Below, one piece after another: positions 1 to 10,809 of a DNA stretch of 64,000 nt; the stretch's first letter is position 1, and each line of letters begins with the position of its first letter. The stretch covers positions 10,974,001 to 11,038,000 of the forward strand of contig CM121341.1 of assembly GCA_051530055.1 (NCBI GenBank), written 5' to 3'. The DNA is from Neoechinorhynchus agilis. Lineage: Eukaryota > Acanthocephala. The translations under genes and the position numbers were made by a program. The notes beneath the pieces are model-generated. The model did no database searches. It saw only the letters and a program-made list of their open reading frames with translations, and had not been told where the DNA came from.

Positions 1-330
1 ATCGGAAATCCCAGACTGGGCTCTTCACTGAATCATCCCCGAACTCATCGTCGACCCTATTATCCACATTATAAACCACAGCGTTTTATATGGTATCTAC
101 CCCTCACGCCTGAAAACTGCTAAAGTGATCCTTCTTCCAAAAAAGGACATCCGATTTCCACCGAATCATTCCGTCCAATATCCATTCTACCCTCTCCTTC
201 AAAAATCATCGAAAAATGTTTTAAATCTCGCATTTTTTCGCTTTTCAACAACAAATTATCGCCCCTACGATTCGGCTGCTGGCCAAAATTTTCTGCAACC
301 GATGCTCTACTTTGCATTTATAGCACACTC
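1..330 (+). mobile_element. LINE reverse-transcriptase fragment
   Basis: In broken frames the + strand reads like the region of a non-LTR reverse transcriptase just before the fingers motif: a stretch resembling KTAKVILLPKKD, then RPI-SILPS-SKIIEK-like residues spread over two frames, then RPYDSAAG. The frame changes several times, so this is a dead fragment. Its left end is cut by the window. Clade uncertain; a Jockey/CR1-like element is plausible from the KVI-P-YKK type motif. Confidence 0.45.
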
Positions 331-568
331 CTACGCAACCTCGACGATAATCCCTCCCACGTCAACCGTCTCATTCAAGAGAGTCCTTGACGGCCCGCCA
401 CCATGTTGAATTGCCACCCGGACGAATTTTAGAGGAAAGGAAGTTTTTGTGGATTTTTTTGTTAGTAAGTGCTTTTTGTAAACGGGAAAGTCTGGAGAGT
501 TATTGCAGTGGGCCTTAGAAGCTTGCCTTTGAAGAAGTTTCAATATGGCGATTATCCATGACGGGTCC

Positions 569-725
569 CTTCCCTTTTTCACAATATTTCTTCTGCCTCG
601 TCGGACTTCAAGTCTGAAACGTGGAGATAGAGTTGGTTTTTTATTCTGGGATTGAGAAAATAAGGATTAATTCCCCTTTTCACAATATTTCGTCCTTTTC
701 GTCGGAATTCTTCAGGTCTAAAATG
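569..725 (-). repeat. Two tandem copies of a CTGAAGA stem-loop motif
   Basis: On the minus strand the segments near 665-725 and 569-625 are copies of one another, about 97 bp apart. Both read roughly GACYTGAAG, then TCCGACGA, a short complement, GAAATATTGTGAAAA. The upper copy has the full CTGAAGA ... GGAC GAAA pattern seen again at 13.4 kb, 14.07 kb and 22.5 kb. I read these as ends of Penelope-like or related elements. No coding potential. Confidence 0.4.
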
Positions 726-1175
726 TAAGTCAGTGTGGCTTTATCCTAAGTTTGACTGAGGCAAATACTAGAGCTCCAATGAAACTCTAAGAAACGGTTG
801 GGTTTGTTATGAAATGGAATTCTTTTGCCAACGGCACTTACTTATTATATCGACTACACCTAATTTTCTTACCGATTGTTAGAAGGGCTACAGCACAGCT
901 GAGCTGCAAAAAGCTGGCTTTCCTCAAATACTTAATCAACTACTAAAAATCTGCAATTTTTCCGATTAGCAATATCTCATCGTAGTTGACGAGAATAACT
1001 TTGTCGAGATTTATGAATGTAGTTTTGAAATCGATCTCAACCTCTACTTTTTAGACCTGAATAAGTCCGAAGGACCAAACATTTTTATCTAATAAAATTA
1101 ATCTCTATTTTCTCAATCGCCAAATAAAATACATCAATGAACTACTTCTTTAAAATAATATACATTAATCATGTA

Positions 1176-1272
1176 GTGAAAATAATCGCGGTAAGCAAAA
1201 AACTTGCGAAACAATGACGGACGTTGCGAGCTTACCTCGCGAAATATTTCCAATACCGGGATTATTTTTCAC
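1176..1272 (+). repeat. Short hairpin element with stem-loop in its spacer
   Basis: Arms of about 18 bp (GTGAAAATAATCGCGGTA at the left, its near complement TACCGGGATTATTTTTCAC at the right) enclose a spacer with AACTTGCGAAACAATGAC, then a GCGAG/CTCGC stem followed directly by GAAA at 1241-1244. The element at 18.28-18.43 kb has the same arms and a better preserved spacer. The arms are imperfect, so it is an old copy. Confidence 0.5.
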
Positions 1273-1413
1273 CAAACCCAATTTTTCCTATTTCATTGGC
1301 TGTTTTATCGATTCTCTGAAAACGTAAAAATCGCAATTCAACTGCGAACTCTTAGGAAAAGAGCAAATCACGATAGAGGTTTTAAGGTAGTTTTATTTGT
1401 CATGATTACGCGG

Positions 1414-2209
1414 TCACTCGAAATTCCTTGGTGCGTAAAATTGATTGTTAGGAACAAGATTATTATTAGGAGGTTGTCTTCTGGCACTCGCGATCAGTAA
1501 ATTCGAAACACACGATGTAAGTTCATCTAATTTAGATTTTGCTTCGGTACCACGGGTTTGAGCGGACATTGCTACCGAGAGAACCTGTGCCAAAGATGTC
1601 TTTAGTTCTTTTATTTCATCTTGGTGTTTTTTGACGGCATCGTTTAAGTCGTTCACCATTTTATTGAGTACTGAACAACGCCTGTCAAGCTCAAGACAGC
1701 CGTGACATGGGTGAAGAAATAAGTACGCTTTTAAATAAAGGCCGCCCATTTTCCAAATTCCTTCACTTTAAATGGACCGAGGTTGTTAAAGGAGAAGATC
1801 TCAATGATCGTCTCTTTGAACTGGCACTCATTGCTGTCCAACTTCTTACTGCTGTGATCACTTTAGCTGCAGATAAAGCCTTCACGGCCACCGCGAATCC
1901 ATCTTGTAAAAACTTATCATGAGTTAACGGAATCTTAAATTCAAACTCTTCTCGCAGAATTCGGTATAGACCAGCAACGAATTCCCGGTCCGTTAATACG
2001 CTACTACTAAGATCAATGTGATAGTTCGCAGTAATGTGAGTCGCAAATACAGAATCGTAGTCCATCAAAAGAAACTGGTAAAGCCTCATGTACTCTGATG
2101 TGCCGCCAGTACGAATTTGGCCAACATCAGGAGTGAACTTTATAAGTGTCAACTCTCTTAAAAGACATCCTATTGCGTTATTTAAATCACCGGTAGCTGT
2201 TAAACTCAT
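1414..2209 (-). CDS. CEP44: CEP44-like centrosomal protein
   Basis: Two exons, 1850-2209 and 1414-1689, joined across a 160-nt intron (donor GTAAGA, acceptor TTGAG) that keeps phase 0, give 211 residues. Exon 1 matches the CEP44 N-terminal domain: TGDLNNAI near the start, a YDSVFATHI region, then REFVAGLYRILREEFEFK and LTHDKFLQDGFA. Exon 2 is a coiled coil (LNKMVNDLNDAVKKH onwards) with a polar tail. In vertebrates CEP44 binds centriole inner microtubules and supports centriole-to-centrosome conversion. The protein is shorter than human CEP44 (about 390 aa), losing the C-terminal half. The start was taken at MSLTATGDL; TTTATTTTAG ends just 2 nt upstream of that ATG, which looks like a splice acceptor, so a 5' UTR intron or trans-splicing is possible. 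Exon 2's acceptor is weak. Confidence 0.8.
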
Positions 2210-2279
2210 ATCTAAAATAAACAAAATACCCTCTGCATAGTAACACTATAACAAATCAAGAAATAAACTTTTAAAATGA

Positions 2280-2620
2280 CCAGCGGAGTCATCGATATGT
2301 AAACTAACTTAAAATATCCGCTCAAAACACGGAATAACATAAGAAAAGCCGTTGATGTCATCGAATGTGTTTTACATCCGCGCAAAAAACACGGAAGAAT
2401 TATTCAGCGATTTTAAAAATGTGGTCCTGTAGATGTATTTTTAATTCGCGCTTAAAACACGGAAGATCTAATAAATTTTACAATAAAATGAGTTTAAACC
2501 CGCGCTAAAAATAAGAAAGATCTAAATTAAGGTTTGTCAGAAGAGTTGTATTCGAAAAGTTCAATCCGTTTATATTCGAGATAAAAGCGCGGTAAATTAG
2601 AAGTTTTTTTACAAAAGTAG
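2280..2620. repeat. Degenerate tandem motif between two divergent genes
   Basis: The intergenic space between the CEP44-like gene (-) and the E2 gene (+) holds four to five spaced copies of a motif close to CCGCGCAAAAAACACGGAAGA, starting near 2317, 2378, 2445 and 2499, with a weaker copy near 2585. Spacing is about 55-70 bp. It could be a decayed tandem repeat or a shared promoter array. Confidence 0.45.
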
Positions 2621-2772
2621 TATTCACAAAGTTAAATCAGTTGAAATTAACGCTAGACGAAAGTAATATTTAAAAGTAAAATCCATTTAAATTGGCGGTA
2701 AAAACATGCAAGATAAACACAAATGACGATAATACGACATGTAAGTTAAACTTTGCGCTGAACGCGTATTAT

Positions 2773-3234
2773 ATGGCTGCCACTCGTAGATTACAAAAGG
2801 AGTTGGCGGAGCTTCAACTTGTACGTCAGCAAAATCTTCATTCTGTTCAAATCGATGGCGATGACATTCTAACTTGGAATCTTCTTCTTCTGCCTGACAA
2901 TGCTCCCTACAACAAGGGAGCTTTCCGCGTTCAAATGTCGTTTCCTTGCGAGTACCCCTTCAAGCCACCTCGAATCATCTTTAAAACTCCAATTTATCAC
3001 GTAAACATCGACGAACATGGACAAGTCTGCCTACCGATTATCATGAGTGAGAATTGGAAACCTGCTACGAGAGCCGATCAAGTCATCCAGACACTCATTG
3101 CAATGGTTAACGACCCACAACCTGACCACCCGCTCAGATCAGACCTTGCTGAACTATTCAACAGAGATCGCAGAGCCTTCTACAAAAGAGCCGAGGAATT
3201 CACTACTCAGTTCGCGGAAAAGAGACCTTGTTAG
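2773..3234 (+). CDS. UBE2L3: Ubiquitin-conjugating enzyme E2 L3-type (UbcH7)
   Basis: A 153-residue single-exon E2. It aligns along its whole length with UBE2L3: MAATRRLQKELAEL at the start, DNAPYNKGAFRV, YPFKPPRI-FKT, NIDEHGQVCLP with the active-site Cys86, ENWKPATRADQVIQ, LVNDPQP-like VNDPQPDHPLR and a C-terminal AEEFT..AEKRPC. E2s of this class pass ubiquitin to HECT and RBR ligases. The ATG at 2773 is chosen because it matches the family start; an in-frame ATG at 2692 would add 27 unrelated residues. Odd point: the near-invariant HPN motif reads HVN (His and Asn kept, Pro lost). The absence of introns next to intron-bearing genes allows a retrocopy origin, though the frame is intact. Confidence 0.93.
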   Translation: MAATRRLQKELAELQLVRQQNLHSVQIDGDDILTWNLLLLPDNAPYNKGAFRVQMSFPCEYPFKPPRIIFKTPIYHVNIDEHGQVCLPIIMSENWKPATRADQVIQTLIAMVNDPQPDHPLRSDLAELFNRDRRAFYKRAEEFTTQFAEKRPC

Positions 3235-3550
3235 TCCGATAGTATAAAGGAAATTAAGTTTCTTTCAAATGTAACATAAACATAGAAAATTCAAGTCATT
3301 TAAAAATTCGATCCAACCAACCTCATCAAAAAAGATATTTTATCCAAAGAGCGAAATGTTTTTTCGACATTATTAAATTCAAATTGTAACATATTTTATC
3401 ATTTGGAGATATCTTTTATCCGGAGGAGAGGCTATAATTCGGGATAAAAGATATTTTGTGGCTATGAATAAGGATTAACGATTTTTTATCGGTTTGATAT
3501 ATCTTTTTTGTCTTTGATTACAGTTTCGCCTTATAAGTCATTGCTTGTTA

Positions 3551-3676
3551 GTTTTTCTTCAATGTTTTCAGATCTTGAGATGGACTTTTGAAGTTTTTCT
3601 TCAATGTTTTCAGATCTTGAGGTGGACTTTTGAAGTTTTTCTTCAATGTTTTCAGATCTTGAGGTGGACTTTTGAG
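3551..3676. repeat. 42-bp tandem repeat, three copies
   Basis: Three back-to-back copies of a 42-bp unit beginning GTTTTTCTTCAATGTTTTCA and ending GGACTTTTGAA. Copies differ at only one or two positions, so the array is recent. Confidence 0.9.
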
Positions 3677-4004
3677 AGCAGCATACGATGATCAGATATT
3701 GATCCTTTATGGAGCACTTTGTGCTTTATCCTCCTAAAACAACCACACGAACAAGTACTTATTTCATCGCAGCTTCAATGTTTCTTTGTCAAATTGGATA
3801 AATAAAGCGATTTTGCTGGGAACACAAGTATTTCAAGCATAAGTTTCTTGTTAAGCCGTTTTTAAGAAGTTTACATTTGGCCGAATCGGCTAACAATAAT
3901 CAAATCGTCAGCAATCGTTTGAAATCTTATACGTGAGACTTCTTTCATTTATTGATTGTGTTAGGAATAACTTGTTTAAACGATTTTCATTCATCTTTTT
4001 TTCC

Positions 4005-4303
4005 TGTTGATGTGAATTAGCACTTTTCGCGGTTGGAGAAATTTTGTTTTACATCAGAGAAGTGATATAACCACTTAAACTCTGATGAACAACAGTTAAG
4101 AGTTAGTACATTCCTCCGGATCCTCAGATACCTCCAGGATGCGGGACTCATCAGTGAGTTTCCTTCCTTTAACAAGGTATTTCATCCCCTTTGGTTGTGC
4201 GTCACTGGCGATCGTGGATTCGAACTCTTTCACCCTGAAACAGGGCTGATGTAAAACATCAAATTTCTCCGACCGCCGAAAGTGCTAATTCACATCAACA
4301 GGA
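4005..4303 (-). mobile_element. tRNA-derived SINE lying between inverted arms
   Basis: The central part (about 4060-4245) is one of at least five copies of a SINE. It shares CCTCAGATACCTCC, GCGGGACTCATCAGTGAG and a complementary pol III B box (ATTCGAAC) with copies near 37.9, 53.7 and 59.1 kb. The tRNA head is at the high-coordinate end, so the element reads on the minus strand. Flanking it are two roughly 55-bp arms that are reverse complements of one another (TGATGTGAATTAGCACTTT... and its complement), about 90% matched. Confidence 0.65.
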
Positions 4304-5078
4304 AAAAAAGAAATATATACATGCGGTTGGGAAAATCAGATTTTCATCCATCGATTTCAAAGTGTTGATCAGCAATGTGTTAGGCGCCAACCTGCTTGAA
4401 CCAAGGTACAAGTTTATTTAATGTTTTATTCAATTGCTTTTGTTCATTAAAAATCTCAAACTTTGATATTGCGTTATGACTTCACTTATCATCCATAGGT
4501 TTACCCTTCTATTTAGCTTTTATACTAAAGTAAAGCGATATCCATTAATTGAAGGGAACTCATTCTACTGTTAATGATTTTGACGAAACGTCGTTTATTG
4601 TTTTGTACGCGAGAGTGCTGTTTGATTGTTGATTTTTCTTCATATTTTATACAAATTGCATTTTCAATCGCAATTTGTAGTAGATAAAAGTGATTTTCTA
4701 TAAATTCAGACCTATTAACAAAGACGGCAAAGATTGATCATCCTTTGTGTTTGTGACTGCCACCTTTTCTGAGGGATGTTAACAACTTCTCACGATTTAT
4801 CAGGCTACTGATTTTTTTCACAATTGCCCCAAAAACGGAATGACCGGTGCGCGATGAGCCGTTTATGATTAAATCAAGGGAATTTAATGAACAAAAAATA
4901 CATATAGTTATTCTCGCCTTATTTTTTTAAAAAAGATATCAAGCTTTTCGAATGATTAATAAAAAACGCTCATGTTTGCATTCTTTTTTAAAGATACCTT
5001 TTCACGCAAGACGTTGATGAATCAGCGAAGTCGGTTATCGCTTGTAAGTAAATCCACTTTTGTTCCCAAATCGGAGCT

Positions 5079-5630
5079 ATGGCACGCTCGTTGCTTTTTG
5101 TCCTTTTTCTCGAAATCATCAAATTAGCAGCTCATCCACCACGAAGCATTGAGCCTGAACCGACATACACCGAAACGGAAGACGGATGTTTTAAGTATGA
5201 CGTTTTGATTGAAAGTCTAACTAATTCGTCGTTGAATGTCGATGAGTGTGGCGACCCTCTTCGAATCAGCTCTCAGTTTTGCTTCCCTTTCGACCTTACA
5301 GTGCGAGTCCAAGGATACTTGGCTACAGCAACTATGTGCGTTGAAGTCGACTACGTTCACTATCTTGGATGTGAGAAGTACGTTCAATACAGCCTAGATC
5401 CGAATAAAGCGCCTAAAGTCGTGGAACGCCCCAAAATCACTAATAAACATATTCGTCGAATCACTTCGATTTTCTCAAAAAACTTAAGTAGATTTATTAG
5501 TAAAAACACAAGCTTCATATCTGAAAATGCACCAAAGACAATTACAATCGATAGAAAACAACGTTGCATCAAAATCAATATCTATAAAATGCAGCCCAAG
5601 TTGAGCTTCTGGACATCAGTTAGCACATAA
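5079..5630 (+). CDS. Small secreted protein, unknown
   Basis: A 183-residue open frame with a clear signal peptide (MARSLLFVLFLEIIKLAA, cleavage probably near residue 18-20). After an acidic stretch (EPEPTYTETED) come five cysteines within about 60 residues (GCFKYDV, NVDECGD, FCFPFD, TMCVEVD, LGCEKYV), then a basic Lys/Arg-rich tail lacking cysteines. The odd number of cysteines suggests dimer formation or a missing exon. I do not recognise the family. The tail after residue 110 may be intronic; no GT donor there is compelling. It lies upstream of and convergent with the TRPM gene. Confidence 0.5.
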   Translation: MARSLLFVLFLEIIKLAAHPPRSIEPEPTYTETEDGCFKYDVLIESLTNSSLNVDECGDPLRISSQFCFPFDLTVRVQGYLATATMCVEVDYVHYLGCEKYVQYSLDPNKAPKVVERPKITNKHIRRITSIFSKNLSRFISKNTSFISENAPKTITIDRKQRCIKINIYKMQPKLSFWTSVST

Positions 5631-5639
5631 TACTCAAAA

Positions 5640-6278
5640 ACAAGGGACGCTATTCTTCAATGATTAGTGAAATTATAACCGACTGCTGAACAACTTTGTA
5701 TAAAACAAAATCAATTGTGATTTGCCCTTCAGTCTAGAAATTAAATATTGTCAGTTTTGTCTTTCATTTGTCGAACAATCAAACATACTTGTGCTCTTAT
5801 ATAACCTATTAGGATCGAGCGTTGCCATCTCTTGAGTTGTTTAGAACGGTGTAATCTTCTCTAAAATTTAAACTGCTATTCTACAAATTTCTCAAATATC
5901 ATAACTAACAACTAATAAAAAAATATGTTTCCAGTGTTTTTGATTTCCATTGAGTTGTTTAGAACGGTGTAATCTTTTTGCCTCTCAGTTGCTAAATAGC
6001 ATTTCACCCTTTGGTCAATGTCGAATGAAATTTTAACTAAAATTTTACCGCCATTCTACATATTTCTCAAATATGATTTTTAAAATTGTAAATGGAATTT
6101 TTAAGCTTCAAATGCTTATGATTTCTAGTGTTTTATTTCAACTGTGTTAATATTTGATTTTTTATTGATGAAATGCGTAATCATTGAAGCCCTTCTTCTA
6201 AGATTTCATTTTGTGTTTTATCTGAGTACCCGCAGCGCACTGTGGAACATTTATATAAGTACATTGGGGAGACATTGA
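5640..6278. other. Intergenic region with a duplicated segment
   Basis: No gene. The phrase TTGAGTTGTTTAGAACGGTG followed by TAATCTT appears at about 5832 and again at 5951, each followed by related sequence ending ATTCTACA-ATTTCTCAAATAT, so an approximately 120-bp segment is tandemly duplicated with divergence. Confidence 0.6.
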
Positions 6279-9200
6279 TTATTTGTTTACGAGGTCAGAA
6301 CGACTTTGTTCATTAGAATTTTCTCGCTTAGATCTTCTTGGCACTGATGAGTTTCTCTTTGACGGCCTCCAACACGGAGGTGGTGAGTACCCAGCCCTTC
6401 TAACTTGCTTCCGTAATACTCGATTCACGATCTTAGCATGGCTATCATTTTCGTCTCCATTTCCAATAGATGTTCGAGGCGACGCGAGAAGCAGCGAAGG
6501 AATAGTCCTCGAGCTTTGCTTCCTAGGTACCAACCCCGTTACTTGAGGATCCGATGGGTTTACTTTGGACAAAATTGATGGAAACAGTATGTCCTTTTGA
6601 TTCTGGTAGTGCTCTATTCTGTCGGTCAAACTGTCCAATTGAAGTCGAATATGACCAAGACGAGTACTGAGTTGATTGACGTCCGTCACGACGGTATTTA
6701 TAGTTCTACGCATCTCGGAGATTTGTTGGTTTGGATCATCCGCTTTTTTACGTTCCCTTTCACAGAAATACTCTTCAAGACACATTTCCTCCCATTCGAC
6801 CAAATCTTCAACTTCACTATCAGACAAATATACTTTGAGGCCTTCGCTGTATGGCTTTGGAACTCCCTTATAGTAACGTTTTATAGACTTGTAGATATAA
6901 TGAAAAGTGCTTAGTAGAACAAAAGGAGGAGGTAGTCGTGATTTGCACTCGTAGTAAGTCACGTTATGGTATCGATGGAACTTATAGTAAAGGTCGGATT
7001 GAGAGCTGATTCTAGAGAAAGTATTTGTGAATTTGGCTCCAAGAATGTTTAAAAGTAAAAGATTACACAATAGCATGTAGAATACCATTACCACAGCAGT
7101 GACCCAGTGTCCATAGGCGCAACCGGGATCGCCGGGTTCTGTACAAGTTGGAACTATAGAATCCGCGTAGACTTCACCGTACAACATATAGTATGGCTCT
7201 ACAAATACAGTGGTTAGTACTGACCAATTGAACCCGGCATTTGGGTACTTTATAGCGTGTCTGAACAATCCGAATCCTGTTAGACCAATAAGGACGATCA
7301 CGGACACCACCCATAGATCACATAAATTCTCTTCGGCTATGTAAATAATTGAAGCGAAACGTTTGGTGACTGCCATCAATGACAGGAGTCTAGTGAACCA
7401 ATAGATGATACATACACAATAAAGTAGGTGTCCGAATTCGAGAAAACCAAGAAGACGAGCCACTAGAGCCATTGAGTGCACGATTTCAGCCCCTATAAGA
7501 CTTAATCGATTGTCGGTCAAAAGAAATGTTATCAATTTAGTCGATGATCGTACTGGATAGTTCAAATACTCAAGCAACATGTCAACTCCTAAAGATGCGA
7601 TGTGAATGTTCACGTATATTTCTGGTCCTTTGATCTTATCGTCCATTATGTCGAGAAGCATGTAGTCGAGGAACTCATAAAACGAGATTTGGGTCTTTAT
7701 GAGACACGTAATTATAAAAAGTAAATGAAATTTAAGATATCGATCTCGGAATTTGTGAAATCCTTGCAATCACTAACCATCTTGAAGTTGAGGTGGTTAA
7801 AATCCCTAATTGAAACTTCTATGATTTTCTGAGAAAACTTTTGTTAAACTGTACTTTGTTGGATTAAAGAAATTCTTGCCATTTTCGAATTTTATTATCA
7901 ATTCTTATTCTTCGAAATTGACCGACCTATCAATAAAATTCAACAGTCAAATTTTTTATCATGTCGTGAACTAACCCGTCGAACCGCCCCGTAAAACAGA
8001 GTTCCTCGTTGTAAACGTAGATTAGCAGAAAAATAAAGTATGAGATGAAATTGAGAACATATTTGGTAACCGGAGCGTTAAAGAACTCATAGAGCTTCTT
8101 TTTTATGCCCAATTCTCCTCTTCGTTTCTTGATGAACGGAAGTTTGACTCCAAGTATTTTTACCGGTTTAAGATTTCCAACTAAACTTCCTTGGCCTGTA
8201 ATCGTGCTTGTGCAGGACTTTCGTCCATCGCTGGGCTCACTATTGTAGTCTGCAATGTGGATCTTTATGTCGTCTTCATTTACGGTAATAAAATCAGCAC
8301 TGTTCTCGTTGATTGTTTCCAAAGGAGAAAAATCTGGTCTAAAACTATGGTTAATATTGTTGTGATGTTGATTCGTGATTCTAACAATTGACGATGAGGT
8401 GCTGCGTTCGGAAAGATGTCGGATACGCCTTCGAGATCGGTAATATCGGAAGTTGGGAGCAATTTCTGTGTCGTCTTCATCATCGCTTGACGAGCTTTCA
8501 GACGACGAAGAGTCTGACGATGTCAACATCTCCTGTTGATGCTCCTCCTCAGTTTGGGCCATTTTCTCGAGTTCGCGCTCTGATTTGTACTCAATAAGGA
8601 CCGCAATTGCAGGAGGGCAAATGATAGAAAAGAACACTTTCCATTCGAGCCATTTTCGTTCGTTCATTCCACCCATCCACAAATCGCTTAGCAAAATTTG
8701 GCATTCTGGTCGAGCGATAAACTCACGGTGGTGAGCCCTTGCCGCAAGAAACAAGCACGTCCACTCTCCCAAACTCTTTACTTCATGCAAGATCAATTGA
8801 TCAGCTCGATCGGGATCTTCAGCGTAACATTTGTCACGAAAATCAAGTCCTAATTGAGCGAACTCTTCTGAATACTGTTTGAAATTCTCACCTACGTCAG
8901 GTTCAAGCTCATCTTGTTCAGCTTCGTGAGCTAGCGCGTTGTTAAGTTTCATTCCTAGAAGTGCCTTTATCAGTGCTTGTTTACCTCGCTCCCAGAAAAA
9001 CTTTGCCATAATGTGCCGTTTTGTAAGAATGGCCCAGATTAGCAATTCAGTATTGGGATGGGCGAAAGTGATTGGAGCAGCAGCGAAGTTGCCATTGCCG
9101 TACATTTCCCGATAGTTGTGACGGACAATGAATGATTGTCGAGTATAAGTGGAATTGAATCCGAACCCCATTAGTTTCTCCATGACATGCCCAATGTCCT

Positions 9201-10804
9201 CCAGAGACACGGGCTGCACAAATGGTTTATAATTCTTTTTTAGACCTTTCAGGATCAAATGAAGGGTATCCTTTCTCGACATAGACTTATTGTAAAGGTC
9301 CTCAAGACATGAACTCGTCAAAAATTCATGTTCAGGTAGTCCGTGGTCGAAAAACAACTTGACAGTCGGAATGTTACTTTCGGTCAGAGCTGTTATAAGA
9401 CGGTCGTAAATCATTTCTTCGGGCCAAATGGTTTTTACGTTACATATCCGAACTTTAGCCATGGCATATTGATCCCATGACAGAGCCAGATCGAGTTTAA
9501 CTGCATCAGACGTTGATATATGATGCAGCAGGACACTGAAAATACATTGATCGAAATCAGTCGTCAGATTATCATCAAATACGGTGATGAATTGCTTAAG
9601 CTTCACACACATGTTTAAATCATTCAAAATGTTTGTTACATGATCGATTCGGAGTTTGTACTCGGTGTGAAGAACTGACATGAGCGACTCACACATTTCT
9701 TTATTTGCCTCATCGTCGTTTTGAACCAAAAGTGAAACCACTTCGGAAAATCCTAAAGATTGTTTGTATGTAACAACAGGAATCGGAGGCTTGTATGTGA
9801 TTCTTTCAATAATCTCCTTAATCACCTTATCGTTGCCTTCAAGTGCTAGAGAAATCACTGGAATATGCTGTCGTATCTCCGACATCAGCATTGGTGATCC
9901 AGAAGCAACCACGTGCCGAAGAATACACCTCTCAACGACCTTTCGGAAGAGATTTGTCGACACAGCGTCTGTCCGAGACCCATTGTCCACCACAATACTA
10001 AATTCTCATTTAGTCTTTAAAGCCAGAACTAAAAATAAGAATTCTGTATCTTAAGAAGAAATGGGTGTGCGATGAATTAAGAGTGTATTCTTGGCATTGA
10101 ACATTAGATTTCTTATACCTCAGTGGGTTATAATTGACGGTTTTATCAATTCCGATAAAAGACTCCTTTCCAGAAAGTTGTCCCCATGGAACAAATCCGA
10201 TCACGACAGCCCGCTGTCTCAACTTCGGAGAGCTAACGTCGAATACGTTTCCCACTAATCGGCTAACACCAGCGTCAAATCCATTAGTGATGAACCACGC
10301 TCGTGTAGTCGAAGCGACGTTCAGAATTCCTTTCTCTAAGCATTCCATAGATCGATTTGTCATATCGAAATCAGCGTCGCCGCCAATCACACTAATGACT
10401 AGCTTCGGTAACGGAATGTTCCAAACATGACTAATGATCTTCATAACATGAACAGGTTTAGTATCAAAACTAAGTCTAATATATTGAGCAGTCCGTGATC
10501 TCGACAATTCGCTTTGGAACTTAATGGTACCAAACGCGTCCGTTGGAGACGACTTTGTGTGTTTTCGAAGTGTCCACCGAACGTCCGTTGAGCCAAGGCT
10601 TACCGCATTGTCCAGTGCATCTTGTGAATGTTCACTTCGTTTGTATCCACATCCACAAAAGTCGGGCTCCGACTCGTTCGAGATGAACATGACACAGTTC
10701 TCTTTCCGAATGTTTTTGGTGATCCACGCCACTTGTTCGTCCAACGAAAAAGTGCTATTGTCCGCATTAGGGACTTGGATCATCTCCTTTTCTTGTGGAA
10801 TCAT
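6279..10804 (-). CDS. TRPM-family cation channel
   Basis: Three large coding blocks on the minus strand: about 10804-10060, 9993 to about 7960, and about 7700-6279. Together they give roughly 1,400 residues, a normal length for the non-kinase TRPM channels. The first block is the N-terminal MHR/SLOG region (PKLVISVIGGDADFDM, AWFITNGFDAGVSR, GFVPWGQLSG). The second carries the ankyrin-like helices, an acidic serine-rich loop (SSDSSSSESSSSDDEDD) and the pre-S1 helix (YEFFNAPVTKYVLNF). The third has S2-S6, a pore with YGEVYADS like the FGEVY filter of Mg/Ca-permeable TRPMs, a TRP-box-like DLYYKFHRYHN, and a C-terminal coiled coil (SEMRRTINTVVTDVNQLSTRL). No C-terminal kinase or NUDT9 domain is present. 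Exon joins are approximate; the first lacks a canonical donor (see findings). Confidence 0.88.
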
Positions 10805-10809
10805 TTGAA

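Larger units (their letters stand above)
3240..5078. other. Non-coding stretch with small repeats
   Basis: No gene seen. It contains a small inverted repeat at 3407-3457 (GATATCTTTTATCCGG and its complement), a 42-bp tandem repeat at 3551-3676 and a SINE set between inverted arms at 4005-4303 (both listed separately). The rest is AT-rich single-copy-looking DNA that may include the promoter of the secreted-protein gene at 5079. Confidence 0.5.

Noticed and set aside
1707-1922. Plus-strand open frame over the CEP44-like gene
   Set aside because: Antisense shadow of the CEP44 exon; no motif of its own.
6283-6914. Plus-strand open frames under the TRPM C-terminus
   Set aside because: Antisense shadows of well-supported TRPM coding sequence.
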